Both the position numbers and the translations under genes were made by a program. A stretch of DNA of 64,000 nucleotides from Gryganskiella cystojenkinii (Eukaryota; Mortierellomycota; Mortierellomycetes; Mortierellales; Mortierellaceae): positions 6,853 through 70,852 of the forward strand of contig JAAAIG010000054.1 in NCBI GenBank assembly GCA_015852425.1. The letters run 5' to 3'. Position 1 is the first letter of the stretch. Each line of letters opens with the position of its first letter. Below, piece after piece: positions 45,537-55,797 of this stretch. The notes under the pieces are model-generated. The model saw nothing but the letters and a program-made list of their open reading frames with translations. It did not search any database and was not told the origin of the DNA.

Positions 45537-48500
45537 TTACACGCCCGAGTTCGGGTGACGGTCTGGGTTGGAGGGTAAGAACCAATTCAACACAGACGGA
45601 GTTCCAGAGTCAGAAATCTTCTTACGCTTCAACGATGGGTTCCGAGTACCTGCAGTGTGGTCGTTCATGTTACGCGAGCTGATGTTGTTACAGAGGACCG
45701 CCGTCTTGCCAGCCGCAGTCTTTCCTGTCGCAGTCTTGCCTCTGCTTTCAAGTCCGTGAGGACCCTCTGAAGTAGCACCAACCACAGTCTTCCTCCACGA
45801 ATCTAGCGTCGCGTTTGTGATGTCCATGGGGTTTCTAGCTGTGCTGACTTTCGAACTTGGACCAACCTCGGCAGCTGGCGACATCTCTTTCACTCTCAGG
45901 GCATTGATTGTCGGGGAAGAAATTACGAGACGGGTTGCATACTTCGCCTTCGGGTGCAGTAACAGGTCGGGCTCCTCCTGCTCGCGTTCCTCCAGGTCGC
46001 CATCATCCTGGCTGTTTGCTGGGATCAGGATTTCAAGGCCGATAGTGATTGGATCAAGCACGATAAAGGCCACGCCGCTGGTGAGCTTCCGGGTGTACAT
46101 GGCTGGGTCGAATAAGCGAGAACGGATTGGGAAAGGGTTGGCGCGCATCAAGGTCACCATCTGTTCCCATCTAGATCAGTAACCAAAAATTCACAGGTCA
46201 GTCTGGTCCAGCTCAAGGAGACTTGTGAGCCTGGTAAATAAAAAAATATGAGAAATAAATCAAGCAACATACCTGGAAGAACGAGACTCTGCTTGTTGGA
46301 TCAGTTTCCAGATATCATTGCGCAGGATGCGTGCTCCCCAGAGAGGCAGGTTGAGTCCTTCCTTGCCTTTCGACGTTTTGAATTCAGGTAGATACTGTTT
46401 CGCAAAATTGAGTCCTGCCTCCATAAACAGACAGGTTGACAAGGTGTATGCATCCGAGTTACAGACGCGGTCGATGTGACCTTCTCCAGGTTTCAACTTG
46501 AGGCAAGTGACCGCACTTGTGGAATCGGCCTTTTCAAGAAAGAATCGGTATTCCTCCTTGGACCAAACAATCCGATCACTCTTGCCATTTTCGACTCGAC
46601 AGTCACAAAAGGCTTTCCATCCGCGATTGGTCTCAGGTGAGAACTCCCTCTTGATCTCGACTTCGTGATTGAAATCGTTCTGGGTCTGGACAATTCTAAG
46701 ATCTGCCAAAGGCGCTCCTGCGGGCATCTCTTGCTGGATTTTGGTCAAGTAGTTGACTCGTTCCTGGATGGTTCTGTTGAGCAAGAAACTATTGTACCAC
46801 AAGATAAAAGGTCCTATGTTGGTACTTTCCTCCGTCACCCTCAAGAGTAGCGCAAGCAGAAATCATTTCACTTACCAATTATCAAAGAGACAAGAAGCAA
46901 CCACGATTTGTGAGTGGTGGTTGTATCCTAGGCTAACGCCACTGGAAAAGATTAAACGATCCGTAGAGAAACGTGTCCGTGGCGATACTCCCTGCGCGAT
47001 ATCCAACTGTTTTCCGCATGAAAAGCAACAAGGGACACAGTAACGGGCTAGGAATTTGAGTTGAAGAAACTCCTCATCCGTGTAGAATGGCTCCCCAACG
47101 CAGTAACCTTGGCAGACGACTGTCAAGATGGTCATAAGCGCCTTCTCTCGACTCTTGAAGTCCTCGGGGTGATTTGACATCACTCGCGATACCCATCTCT
47201 CTAGACATACATCGATCGACTGGTTAAGAGTATCGCCGTTACAACGGCAGCACCTGAGGTTCAGATAAAGCGGTCTCTCGATCGAGGCGCCTTTGGTGAA
47301 TACTCCAATATGGCGATCAAGTTGTCTCTTGCATGGCCCTTGGCAAGTAGCTCCCTCCAAGATGGTGTCGATGTGATCCTTAAGATCAGGATGATCTAGT
47401 AAACCCTGGACGATATCGCTCTCGATTCCAAAACGCTCCTTGATTTCCTGATCAAGCTGTCACGTTGAGGTCAAGTAGCAGAGATTAGTAGGTGTCCTCA
47501 ACGTATACTCAATTATTTCATTATACCTGGGGTCGACTTACCTTTGCAGTAGAACGCTTTTTGAGGCATTAGCCGCAATATTGTAGGTTATGGTATCGTA
47601 CACACCACCCTTGTTTCGTCTCATAAGGCTGAAGCTCAGTCGTTTTCCAGGAGATTGTTACTCCACAATTTTGGCAAGGTTTTGCTTCTTTCGTTCTACA
47701 TCTTATACGGTACCCACATTTGACAAGTCGACAGAAATTCGAAATTTGACGAGGTGTAAGAGGGTCCGTCGTTCCTCCCCATCCAATTGGGATCACCCTC
47801 GACCTTGTGCCAGTCTAAACCAGATGTAGAGCATAAAAATTAGTTGTGGGAACAAGCCGATAAAATATGGTCATCACAGATCATCCATAAAGAAACAAGA
47901 ACAAAAAAATTGAAAAGGAAAACTTTACCCGAACAACATCAAGTCCAAGAATATCTGTGCCTGGACTAAATGTAAGCTCCACTGTTTCCACGAAAGCGTC
48001 GTTATCGCCACCGATAAGGACCGAAATTTTGTAGGCTTCAGCACACAAAAGGAGTTTTAATGAGTTTTTTGGTAAATACCGTCAACCAGAGTAATAAAAA
48101 AAAAAATGAAAAACATAGACCCCTTACTATTGAGTTTGTCTTTAACGCGTTCCGGAGGTGTTTGCTTCAGCGCTGATGGAGGTGCCTTGACAACAATTGT
48201 GGCTGGATCCACGCCTGAGCTGGGGGAGAAGTGGTGATTTCTGCAATGATGAACTCTCAATGAAGCTATATTAGCAAATCTCTTCTGACATGTCGGGATC
48301 GAACAGGGAATCGTGCGGTGGGTTTCCAGGTGTTCCAAATATTCTTGATAATTCTCTCGGTACTCCGGGCAGCCTTGAAAGGTACAGTAGCGTTTGTTGT
48401 GCGAAATTATTGTGTGTTCTCTGAGCCTGCTCTGAGTAGTCGTTTTGTAGTTGCAATTTGGCTCGTTGCACAGCACATTCTTGTCGCCATGAACACTTTT

Positions 48501-48677
48501 GACGTGTACATTAAGTCTGCTTTTGACGGCGAAAGAGCTTGGACACTGGGGACACCGGTATTCCTTTCCTTCTTCTCCGCCACTGCTGGGTTCCACCGAG
48601 GCTTGCTGGTGTTGTGGAGGGCTGCCGTTTTCATGGCCAGTGGAATCAGATGTTAAGCTTGAGTGCTTGTTGCACAT
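45537..48677 (-). pseudogene. C2H2 zinc-finger protein gene with one in-frame TAA
   Basis: Six exons, complement(45537..46170, 46273..46839, 46876..47456, 47542..47814, 47929..48035, 48128..48677), all with GT-AG borders, keep one reading phase over 904 codons. Four C2H2 fingers lie at residues 42-63, 70-93, 98-120 and 125-148. A domain with VLIGGDNDAFVETVELTFSP, then VIPIGWGG and a Cys-rich zinc-ribbon-like part (CRTKEAKPCQNCG) follows, then more CxxC pairs (CCRCNG, CVPCCFSCG) and a large C-terminal region of unknown fold. Codon 301 is TAA (47569-47571), between YCG and CLKKRS, where a CxxC-type pair is expected. Everything else is open, so a recent nonsense mutation, readthrough or sequence error fits. 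The 36-nt intron 46840-46875 is unusually short. Likely DNA- or RNA-binding; role unknown. It lies inside the split dehydrogenase. Confidence 0.6.
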
Positions 48678-49828
48678 TATGAATATGACAGAAACTTGGG
48701 ATGTGCGTAGTTGTTGATCTGGGCTAATCGGTGCCGATCGTGGCAAAGTTGATCTTGTGTGGCAACTGTGAGAGTTCAACAAAGAGGTGTTAGGTGCGGT
48801 TTACTATTTCTTAACAGCAAGGACTTTTGTGAATTGTCGTTATTCTTACAAATGGAGCGAAAGTGACAGCCTTCGTTGCTGGCAAATGATGAGGTGTGGT
48901 AGACGAAAGATAGGAGAATGGAGAGGAAACTGGATGAAGTCCTGCAACTATAAAGACCGCTGTATATTCGAAAAGGCGAGAGCGTGCCAACCCTTGGGGA
49001 GGGAGGGAGTAAGAGACTCTGAGGAGGTGGCAGCAAAAAAAACAGACTGAGGAAATGGAAACAGGGACACCAGAGAGGAAGGTTGATGGTGACCTCGTAG
49101 ATATGAAGTCTGACGAGCGGTGAAGAAATGAGTAGAGTACGTTGGAAGGGAAGAGGAGGAAGAGGAAGAGGGAAGAAGGAGCGTTTGAAAAGAAAAAAAG
49201 TCTATGAAGTTCGTCCCGTGGCAATCATCAATCAATAGTTTATTTTATCAAAGGTCCCTCGCGGGTGTGGGGGGTTTATTATCGGTTAGCTGTAAGTAAA
49301 CAAGCTCTATGCGAACGAGTTTAACCCAGTGGAAACGGAAAGAATAAAATGCTTCTGCACCCTGCACTACACAACCCCCCTATGGCGGCCCATGTACCCT
49401 CGGTTCACTAACTCGCGACCTCGTGGGTGGTGTCAACTGACTTGCCTCTGCAAGCCAAGGCCCTGTCCTCCAAGTGGCCTTTCATGCTCGTTCGTCACTA
49501 TTCTCCGAGACCTTTTTCCAAGAAGTATTTTACTCCCCCTGTTCTTTCCATGACGTTCAACGGCATCTTTCCTAGGTACGTGTCCAGCACTCGCTTGTCC
49601 GCAGTCTTGAAGATCTCCTTCACCCTTGACACTGCTAGGTGTTATTAATGGGAGGTGCGCTTTGGTTTTGCACAGCACCATGTACTTGCCTGAAACGGTT
49701 GATACCCTCTCCCACACTAGAATCATAGCCAAGCCGCAGACAACCCCTACCCTAGTCTTGCTCTCATCGTGTAAATACAAATCATCTCTTCCGTCCTGAC
49801 AGTTCCACCCCCAGCTGTTGCAAATTCT
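48678..49828. other. Upstream of the zinc-finger gene; no gene supported
   Basis: It contains the presumed zinc-finger promoter with purine-rich tracts (49130-49200). From about 49330 a plus-strand Ser/Pro-rich frame (with FNGIFPRYVSSTRLS) precedes the polymerase relic and could be its upstream part, but I cannot assign it. Confidence 0.35.
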
Positions 49829-51540
49829 ATGGTTGGATACACTCGCAAGGATGGGGTTATCAAGGCTCTACCCGGAAAGAGTGGGATCTTCCGTACGCTT
49901 ATGCTGGGAAAGTATCAACAGATCTGCAAGACTTGTCACGTCGGAGATCCCCAGCTGGACGTGGATGAGATTCTTGTGCCATATCAAGTGGTCTACAATC
50001 TACGTATATTGGAGAAGGTCTGGGATGGAAACGTAGAACGTATAAAGGAACATGCACACGATGAAGAACTCTGGTGGATGTCGGAGGATACTCCCGGACT
50101 TCCAGACCATGTCATCCTTGGCAAGACCAATGACAGAGCCCTACACAATGGGATATCGTGTTGTTCTGTCGTCAACCAACTCTCACCAAATACTCTTTGT
50201 TAGCGTTCCGGGTGAGAACAGGTAAGAGCATTCGACAGGATGTATTCGCCATGAATCCTGCGGTAACACCATCGTTCAACGCCGATTACGATGGAGATGA
50301 GATGAACATAAATGCGGGATACTAGCTCCTGGAGTTTTGTTATGTCACGAAGACATATACGATCCCTTAACAGACAAGGTCCATGTACATTCTATCCAAG
50401 ATGTTGTAAGTACCGTTTACATGATGACTAGATGAGAAACTCCGATGACAACAGAACTCTTCATGGATGGATTCCTGTATGATAATACATCGCGTTACCA
50501 GGTCCGTCTCCTACGCAACGACCTTGATGTATTGTCTCTTACATTTCCAGGTGATCTAACCTTCACGAACAGCTAGGTATCTATCAAGGACGGTATCATA
50601 CTATGTAGTGGTGTCATCACGAAGAAGACTCTGTACCGATCCTATCCTCCACATAGGAAAACTCTACGGACATGGACCTCTTGTCGCATTCAACGACCCT
50701 GTGTTGCCACCATCAGCCACGCTTCTGTACCACAGTGGCAACAAGTCAAGCGAAATGGTCGAGGCATCTCCAGATTTGGTTGCACTGCCGCATTTCCTCA
50801 CACAGACAACCTCAATTGACAGTCCCTCGTATCCATCTTAGTTCTTTACCTGGTAGTTTTGAATAATACTTTGTCACCACATTGAACCACTGTCCCCAGC
50901 CCGAGCCTCGAATACATACCCTTTGCCACCTTGACCCCCCTCGACCCTTGTTCCCCCCTTCGCACATACATACACCCCTTGCACCCTCCACCCTCGCCCA
51001 AGACCTGGAAAGGTCGTCTTGACTCGCTTAGTCCTGGTTCACGATACCTGTCGCCCTGTTTATAAGAGACATACAGAAGGTAGCTCTATTGTGGTTGGAC
51101 CGCCATGGGATGACCTTTGGTATACAACAATGCATTTGGAACAAGGAGGACGCCATGGAGTACAACTCCAATCCTAATGCCACAACATAATGGGCATTAG
51201 ATAAGTCCATGAACAAATACCACACAAGAGATAGCTCTATCATATTTCGTAGTGCTTCCAAGGGCAAGGATATGGGAGCAGTGCAGATGGCAGTGTGTAT
51301 TGGTGAGCAACATATAGGGTCTTTTAGCAAAGGATTTATCGGGTCCGGATACCTGCAGGGATGAACCCCAAAGAGTATTTCTATCAGGCATCTGCTGCTA
51401 TGTCCGGCATCGTTGACATCGGTACTAGCGTCTCTGATGTAGGTTACGCCATGGACGCGTGAGTAGGCTTACTGCGGATGTTACACTAGGTTACAATGGC
51501 ATCAAGACTGCACAGTCCCAGGTGGTGCAGTTCGAATGAA
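49829..51540 (+). pseudogene. Relic of a multisubunit RNA polymerase largest subunit (Rpb1/beta-prime-like), possibly viral
   Basis: Collinear pieces of the largest subunit are spread over three frames with several stops and frameshifts. In order: a domain-2 segment (GKSGIFRTLMLGK, GDPQLDVDEILVP), the conserved RQPTL motif (50170-50184), the catalytic metal-binding loop NADYDGDEMN (50278-50307), an IQDVV segment, KDGIILCSGVITKK (near 50583), a KGKDMGAVQMAVCIGEQ segment (near 51255), MNPKEYFYQASAAMSGI (near 51360) and a YNGI/VVQFE segment near 51500. No introns are evident. The N-terminal clamp and CTD are not seen. The gene is dead. Spacing is shorter than in nuclear Rpb1. A giant-virus origin (NCLDV type) or a decayed cellular copy are both possible. 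It lies between the two halves of the dehydrogenase on the opposite strand. Confidence 0.8.
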
Positions 51541-51601
51541 GAGACCTATCCTCGTAACAGATCCACGGCAAGGCTACTCTCTCACGGATTATTTTTAAAT
51601 A

Positions 51602-52272
51602 CCTGAACCATTGCGAGATCTAAATCGATGAAGAAAGGCAAAAAATAAATGTGAGAATGCAGGGCCATCGATAAATCTGGTACTCTGGGGGACACACTAA
51701 GACGACGCCAACAAAGATCCTTGATGATATACTTTTCTTGTTGCAGTAGGCCAAGATCTTGGAGACATGTTCGGTCGAGGACGGCTTAAGGACCAACTTG
51801 GACTGACCCTGGAACTTGCCCATCCAGTCATTGTTAAAATGCTGAAGATCATCCGCGTCCTGGACAAGGCCAGAGGGAGTCAGAATCGATTGAAAGTACT
51901 TTATGTCTTCGTCGGTCAACTGTTTCAAAAAGGCAAAAGAGTGAGAAAGTATGCCGAGGAGTCACCAAAGTCAGTAACATGGTCCAAGCCATCCATTTTC
52001 ACGCGAAGTATTAATGTTTCACGCGTTCGTTGTTTCCTTTCTTTTATGATTGCCTTTTTAAAGTCCCGTCGCTTGAGGTGAGGGTACTTGTCAGCAGTGA
52101 AGTGCGTCCGGCCAGCGGAAGTTGAGAGCTGCACACGCGGACAGTAAGACGCCGAGGGACCATCGAGAGGAAGGAGATTCCTTGTTGGGTAAACAATTGA
52201 GTTTCTCCTGGCCACGGACAAAAGCTGTCGTGAGCCCTTGGTAAGCTGGGGGAGTAGCTGCAGTCCCGACAT
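51602..52272 (-). pseudogene. D-2-hydroxyglutarate/D-lactate dehydrogenase, N-terminal exons (split gene)
   Basis: ATG 52272 starts an N terminus (MSGLQLLPQLTKGSRQLLSV) typical of a mitochondrial presequence. A second exon, 51733..51919, encodes LTDEDIKYFQSIL, DWMGKFQGQSKLVLKP and VSKILAYCNKK, the start of the FAD_binding_4 family. An in-phase acceptor at 51620 begins a third exon (NLAMVQ) that breaks off near 51602, within the expected LAVVPQGGNTG motif. Beyond it lies the polymerase relic. A good donor for exon 1 is not evident, so this end may also be decayed. The C-terminal half lies at 43860-44775. Confidence 0.8.
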
Positions 52273-52561
52273 AATGCAAAGAGACGAGGATGAGAAACTA
52301 TAAAAAAAAGGAGGCGAGGATGTGCAATGTGGGAATGTAGAAATGCGCATGTCTCCACGGGTTGGCGGTTGGGCGAATCACGAAAAATTATTGTTAAGGG
52401 TCAAAAGGATCTGTTTTTTATTTTTCCGTGGAAACAAGGCGAGGCCAACCGTAGGGTTCCTCGTAGCTCTGACAGCGATGGTATGTTTTAATTACTTGTA
52501 AAAGAGTACAAGCATACCTGTTTGAGAGTGATTGATGGAGAGGAAAAATCGAATCACTAAA

Positions 52562-54841
52562 TCACTCTTCAAAGAAATCAGACCCGACTTGACTTGAAAG
52601 CGTTCGGCGGAGAGACGGGCGCTGAAAAGATGCAGAAGGAGGCGATTGCGATGCAGATCGGACAAGACGTGGAGTGGCACTTCTCGAAGGAGTCGACGCC
52701 ACAGCAGCGGCTGCAGGACGACGGTAAGGATGGTAAGTGGTTGCCTTCCCATTTGCGACATCAGCTTTAGTAGTCGTCAACGACAATGACGACGATGACA
52801 TTCGCGCGTTCTCATCAAAGATCCGACTAGAGGAAGACGGTCCTCTAGAGGGTGATTGAGGTCCCTGTTCCTCATGGCCAAGACTAAGGTCAAGGTCCAC
52901 AGACTCTGCAGAGGTATCGGCTACATAACCAGAGTCGTCCGTCGCCATCAGTCCTGTGGCACTGCTGTCGCTAATCTTGGCAGCAGCCGCAAAGCTTGGG
53001 ACCAATCCTTCATAATGAATCAACAGATTTGCATCCGAGTACGCCTTGGATTTACTGACCATTGGCAATGTGGCTGAGCGACGCATCTTGGGCACACGCG
53101 GAGTTTCGGGTGAAGACGGCGCCGATGCCGAAGCCGATGCGGGACTGAGGGTGTCCTCGAGAGAAGGCTGGGGAGGGGGAACAGGGGTAGTCGGCGGTAA
53201 GTGACTTGGCACCCGACTGGAAGCCGCAGAGATATCTGAGAACGAGGGTCGAAGCCGAGGTGGCGACCAGAAAGCTGATTTGGATTTGGGAGAAGACATC
53301 TCCACGTCTAGTTGTTGTTGTTGAATGGTGATGTGTCTCTCGACGTTATCAGAGTCATCCTTGTCAGTGCCGAATGTCTTCCTCCAAGAAGGGAACGGTC
53401 TGGACATTGAAAAGGGTGAGGGAAGAGCTGGCTTGGTGTCGGATGAGTTGGGACGACTCGATGATCCAGCAGTAGCTAACCAGGTGGATGGAAACGACGA
53501 GGGTTTTGAGGCAGTGGCATCATCAGTCTCTAGAGAGTCCATCGATATGCCAGAGCCGGCTGTTGGTCCGTCTGCTTTTGATCGAAGAGGAAGGGAACTC
53601 ATCTCGATATCTGAATCTGAATCTGAATCAATTTCGGTCAGAACATCGTCCTCTTCTTCAAGCGTTGGGATCTTGAAGCGGACAGTCTTTTGGATGGTTC
53701 CAGATTGGTGGCGTACTGGAGGAAGTTGGTGGCGAAGAATGCCAACTGGCTTCAAGGACGAGGGTGAAGTGGGCATCGATGTAGTCTGCATCACAGATCC
53801 AGGGCAGCTTGGATCTGGTTCAGTTTCAAAGCCTCCAACCAATAGGCGCATTCGCTTGTTACCGCCTGAACGATTCAAAAACTGAAAAAGAAACAAGTTT
53901 AAAAAAGGGGCTGGAGAATTGGCAGGATTGGCTTGACATGTGCCGCCATCAACTTTTTTTTTTTCTTTTCTTTTGATGTGTTCAAGCAAGGAACACTCCA
54001 CACAGCAAACATATACCTGTGGAGAGAGAGGGAGTGATCGACCCGTTGTAGAGTCATCCTCGCCATCAGAGCCTAAACCAGCTTTTTCTTCATCCCGATC
54101 GATCTCTGTCTCATCATCGGCGTAATACTCATCCAGGAGACCCGAAGAACGGGCTACCGTGCCCTGAACCGATGACGACGATGCCGAAGAAAAAATCGAT
54201 GATACCGTGGACAAAGTAGAAGGGGGGGTAATAGCCTCTTGGTGGCTCCGTTTGTTGGAACGAGGGCACCTCTGGTTAGAGACTGTCCTTGATGAGGCAT
54301 GTTCTGATCGCTCAGCTGCTGTGGGGGCTGAAACGAGATGGTTGTTCATCGTGTTGTCCCTGGTCAGGCGTGCGACCGCGGCTGCCTCAGCATTACTCTT
54401 GCTCAGGGTAAGCCACCGTTGTCGAGCGGAAAGTTGCGCAGTATTAAAAGAAGAAGGGGAAGTAGATTCAATAAGGGGGAGGGTAGTACGGTTCTGGGTT
54501 TCGTTGCCGCTGATGGCATTGGTGGCGTTCGACTCTGACTTAACCGGTGTAGTGCTGACTTTTTGAGGAAGAACAGCTGCACTGAGGGGAGAAGCGACGT
54601 CGTCGGGGGAGGGGGTCAAAGCTTCGGTCTTTGTTGAATTCTTGTCCGTCGTCACAGTTGCTTCGAATTCTGAGGGTTCAGGGATGAGCGAGGAAGTGGA
54701 CTGTGAGTCAGGTTCGACGTTTTCCTCAGAGAACATAACGTGAGGGGTTGGGGACCGAGAGAGTCTGGGTTGAGAGGTGGGAGGGGATGAAGAAGGGTAT
54801 TCTTTAGGCTGTACGAGAGTGTTTGCTGTCGTTGTTTCCAT
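52562..54841 (-). CDS. Large disordered Ser/Pro-rich protein of unknown function
   Basis: Modelled as complement(52562..53881, 54017..54841), 714 residues. The intron (donor GTATAT, acceptor TTTTTCAG) is 135 nt, a multiple of three without in-frame stops, so its retention would give a 759-residue form. The protein is rich in Ser, Pro, Thr and Asp throughout, with few hydrophobic clusters. Noticeable segments are GGNKRMRLLVGGFETEPDP, a KTVRFKIPTLEEEDD stretch (a possible RVxF-like PP1-docking motif, KTVRF) and repeated Ser-Arg-Ser elements. I recognise no domain. A regulatory or scaffold role is possible. ATG 54841 was taken as start because it follows typical leader sequence. Confidence 0.65.
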   Translation of the reverse strand: METTTANTLVQPKEYPSSSPPTSQPRLSRSPTPHVMFSEENVEPDSQSTSSLIPEPSEFEATVTTDKNSTKTEALTPSPDDVASPLSAAVLPQKVSTTPVKSESNATNAISGNETQNRTTLPLIESTSPSSFNTAQLSARQRWLTLSKSNAEAAAVARLTRDNTMNNHLVSAPTAAERSEHASSRTVSNQRCPRSNKRSHQEAITPPSTLSTVSSIFSSASSSSVQGTVARSSGLLDEYYADDETEIDRDEEKAGLGSDGEDDSTTGRSLPLSPQVYVCCVECSLLEHIKRKEKKKVDGGTCQANPANSPAPFLNLFLFQFLNRSGGNKRMRLLVGGFETEPDPSCPGSVMQTTSMPTSPSSLKPVGILRHQLPPVRHQSGTIQKTVRFKIPTLEEEDDVLTEIDSDSDSDIEMSSLPLRSKADGPTAGSGISMDSLETDDATASKPSSFPSTWLATAGSSSRPNSSDTKPALPSPFSMSRPFPSWRKTFGTDKDDSDNVERHITIQQQQLDVEMSSPKSKSAFWSPPRLRPSFSDISAASSRVPSHLPPTTPVPPPQPSLEDTLSPASASASAPSSPETPRVPKMRRSATLPMVSKSKAYSDANLLIHYEGLVPSFAAAAKISDSSATGLMATDDSGYVADTSAESVDLDLSLGHEEQGPQSPSRGPSSSSRIFDENARMSSSSLSLTTTKADVANGKATTYHPYRRPAAAAVASTPSRSATPRLVRSASQSPPSASFQRPSLRRTLSSQVGSDFFEE

Positions 54842-55797
54842 GCTCACGGTGGCAAAGAAAAAAGAGAAGAAAAAAAGCAAAAGCAATAACAAATGGCAGT
54901 GGTCGATCAAACAGGTGGAAGAAATGAGGGAAGGAAATGAAAAGGGCGCAAAAAATGAAAAAAGGAAAAATTGTCGCATCCCAAATCATTTTATACTTCA
55001 TCGACGGAGCTGCGCCCATATTGATTTTTTAGGTCTGCTGGAATCACCTTGGATCCTATTGGTGCACGTTCCTCCGATCTTCCGATTTTGTGTTGACCTT
55101 TCCCATGTTCAACGGGTGCCTGGTGCCGAGATGCCCTCTTCCGGGTGATAAATGCTATGCGGAGGTGCTACCCAAGGTAATGGACGAATCGGCGATTCTC
55201 TCCCTTTTTTTTAAAAAAAGGCTTGCCTCATTCGGACCAACCTCCTGTGAGGAATTTCGAGGGAACACACGACCAAGTCCATTTGTCAACTGAACGTGAC
55301 TCTGTCCTTCATTTGGTCAAAATCATAAACACAAACATCTCTTTCTGACTTCTTCCTCTCTTGCGTTCTATTTTCTCGCTCTCTCTGTCTTCTCAAGTGA
55401 GCCGTGGCAAATAGGAGGCAACGAGCAAGCTTAACCTTCTCCACATATATGTCCGATGAAGGTTCTTTGCCTCTAGGAAGGTTCAGGTCGTCTCATGGAG
55501 ATTGTATCTCTATCTTGCCCCCGTCGCTCTTTTTTATTCCTGTGTGAGAATGCAAGATCGACAAGACCCCGCAAAGACAAAGCCGAGCCAAAAGGGCGAT
55601 AAACAAAGCTTGCTCGTTTGATGTGGTCCATCCTCTTTTTATTTGCCTGCAAAAAAAGGTCATCATTCTTTGCTTGCATGACTTTATCCTTTCTTTTTGA
55701 ATAGCGCAGCCGCCTTTTTGAGCAAAAAAAAAAAAAAAAAAAACTGTTTCTTTGTTTTCTTTTTGACTCAATACGCCGCTTATTTCCATCCCAATGC
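54842..55797. other. Intergenic between the disordered protein gene and SKI8
   Basis: About 1 kb with the promoter of the minus-strand gene at 54841 and the 3' UTR of SKI8. It has a run of about 18 A near 55725. No gene is supported. Confidence 0.45.

Noticed and set aside
48678..48782. N-terminal extension of the zinc-finger protein upstream of 48677
   Set aside because: The upstream candidate start is TTG rather than ATG; the ATG at 48677 is the first proper start in the exon.
50880..51010. C-rich tract within the polymerase relic considered as a separate repeat or promoter
   Set aside because: It is low-complexity decay between recognisable polymerase segments; no independent structure seen.
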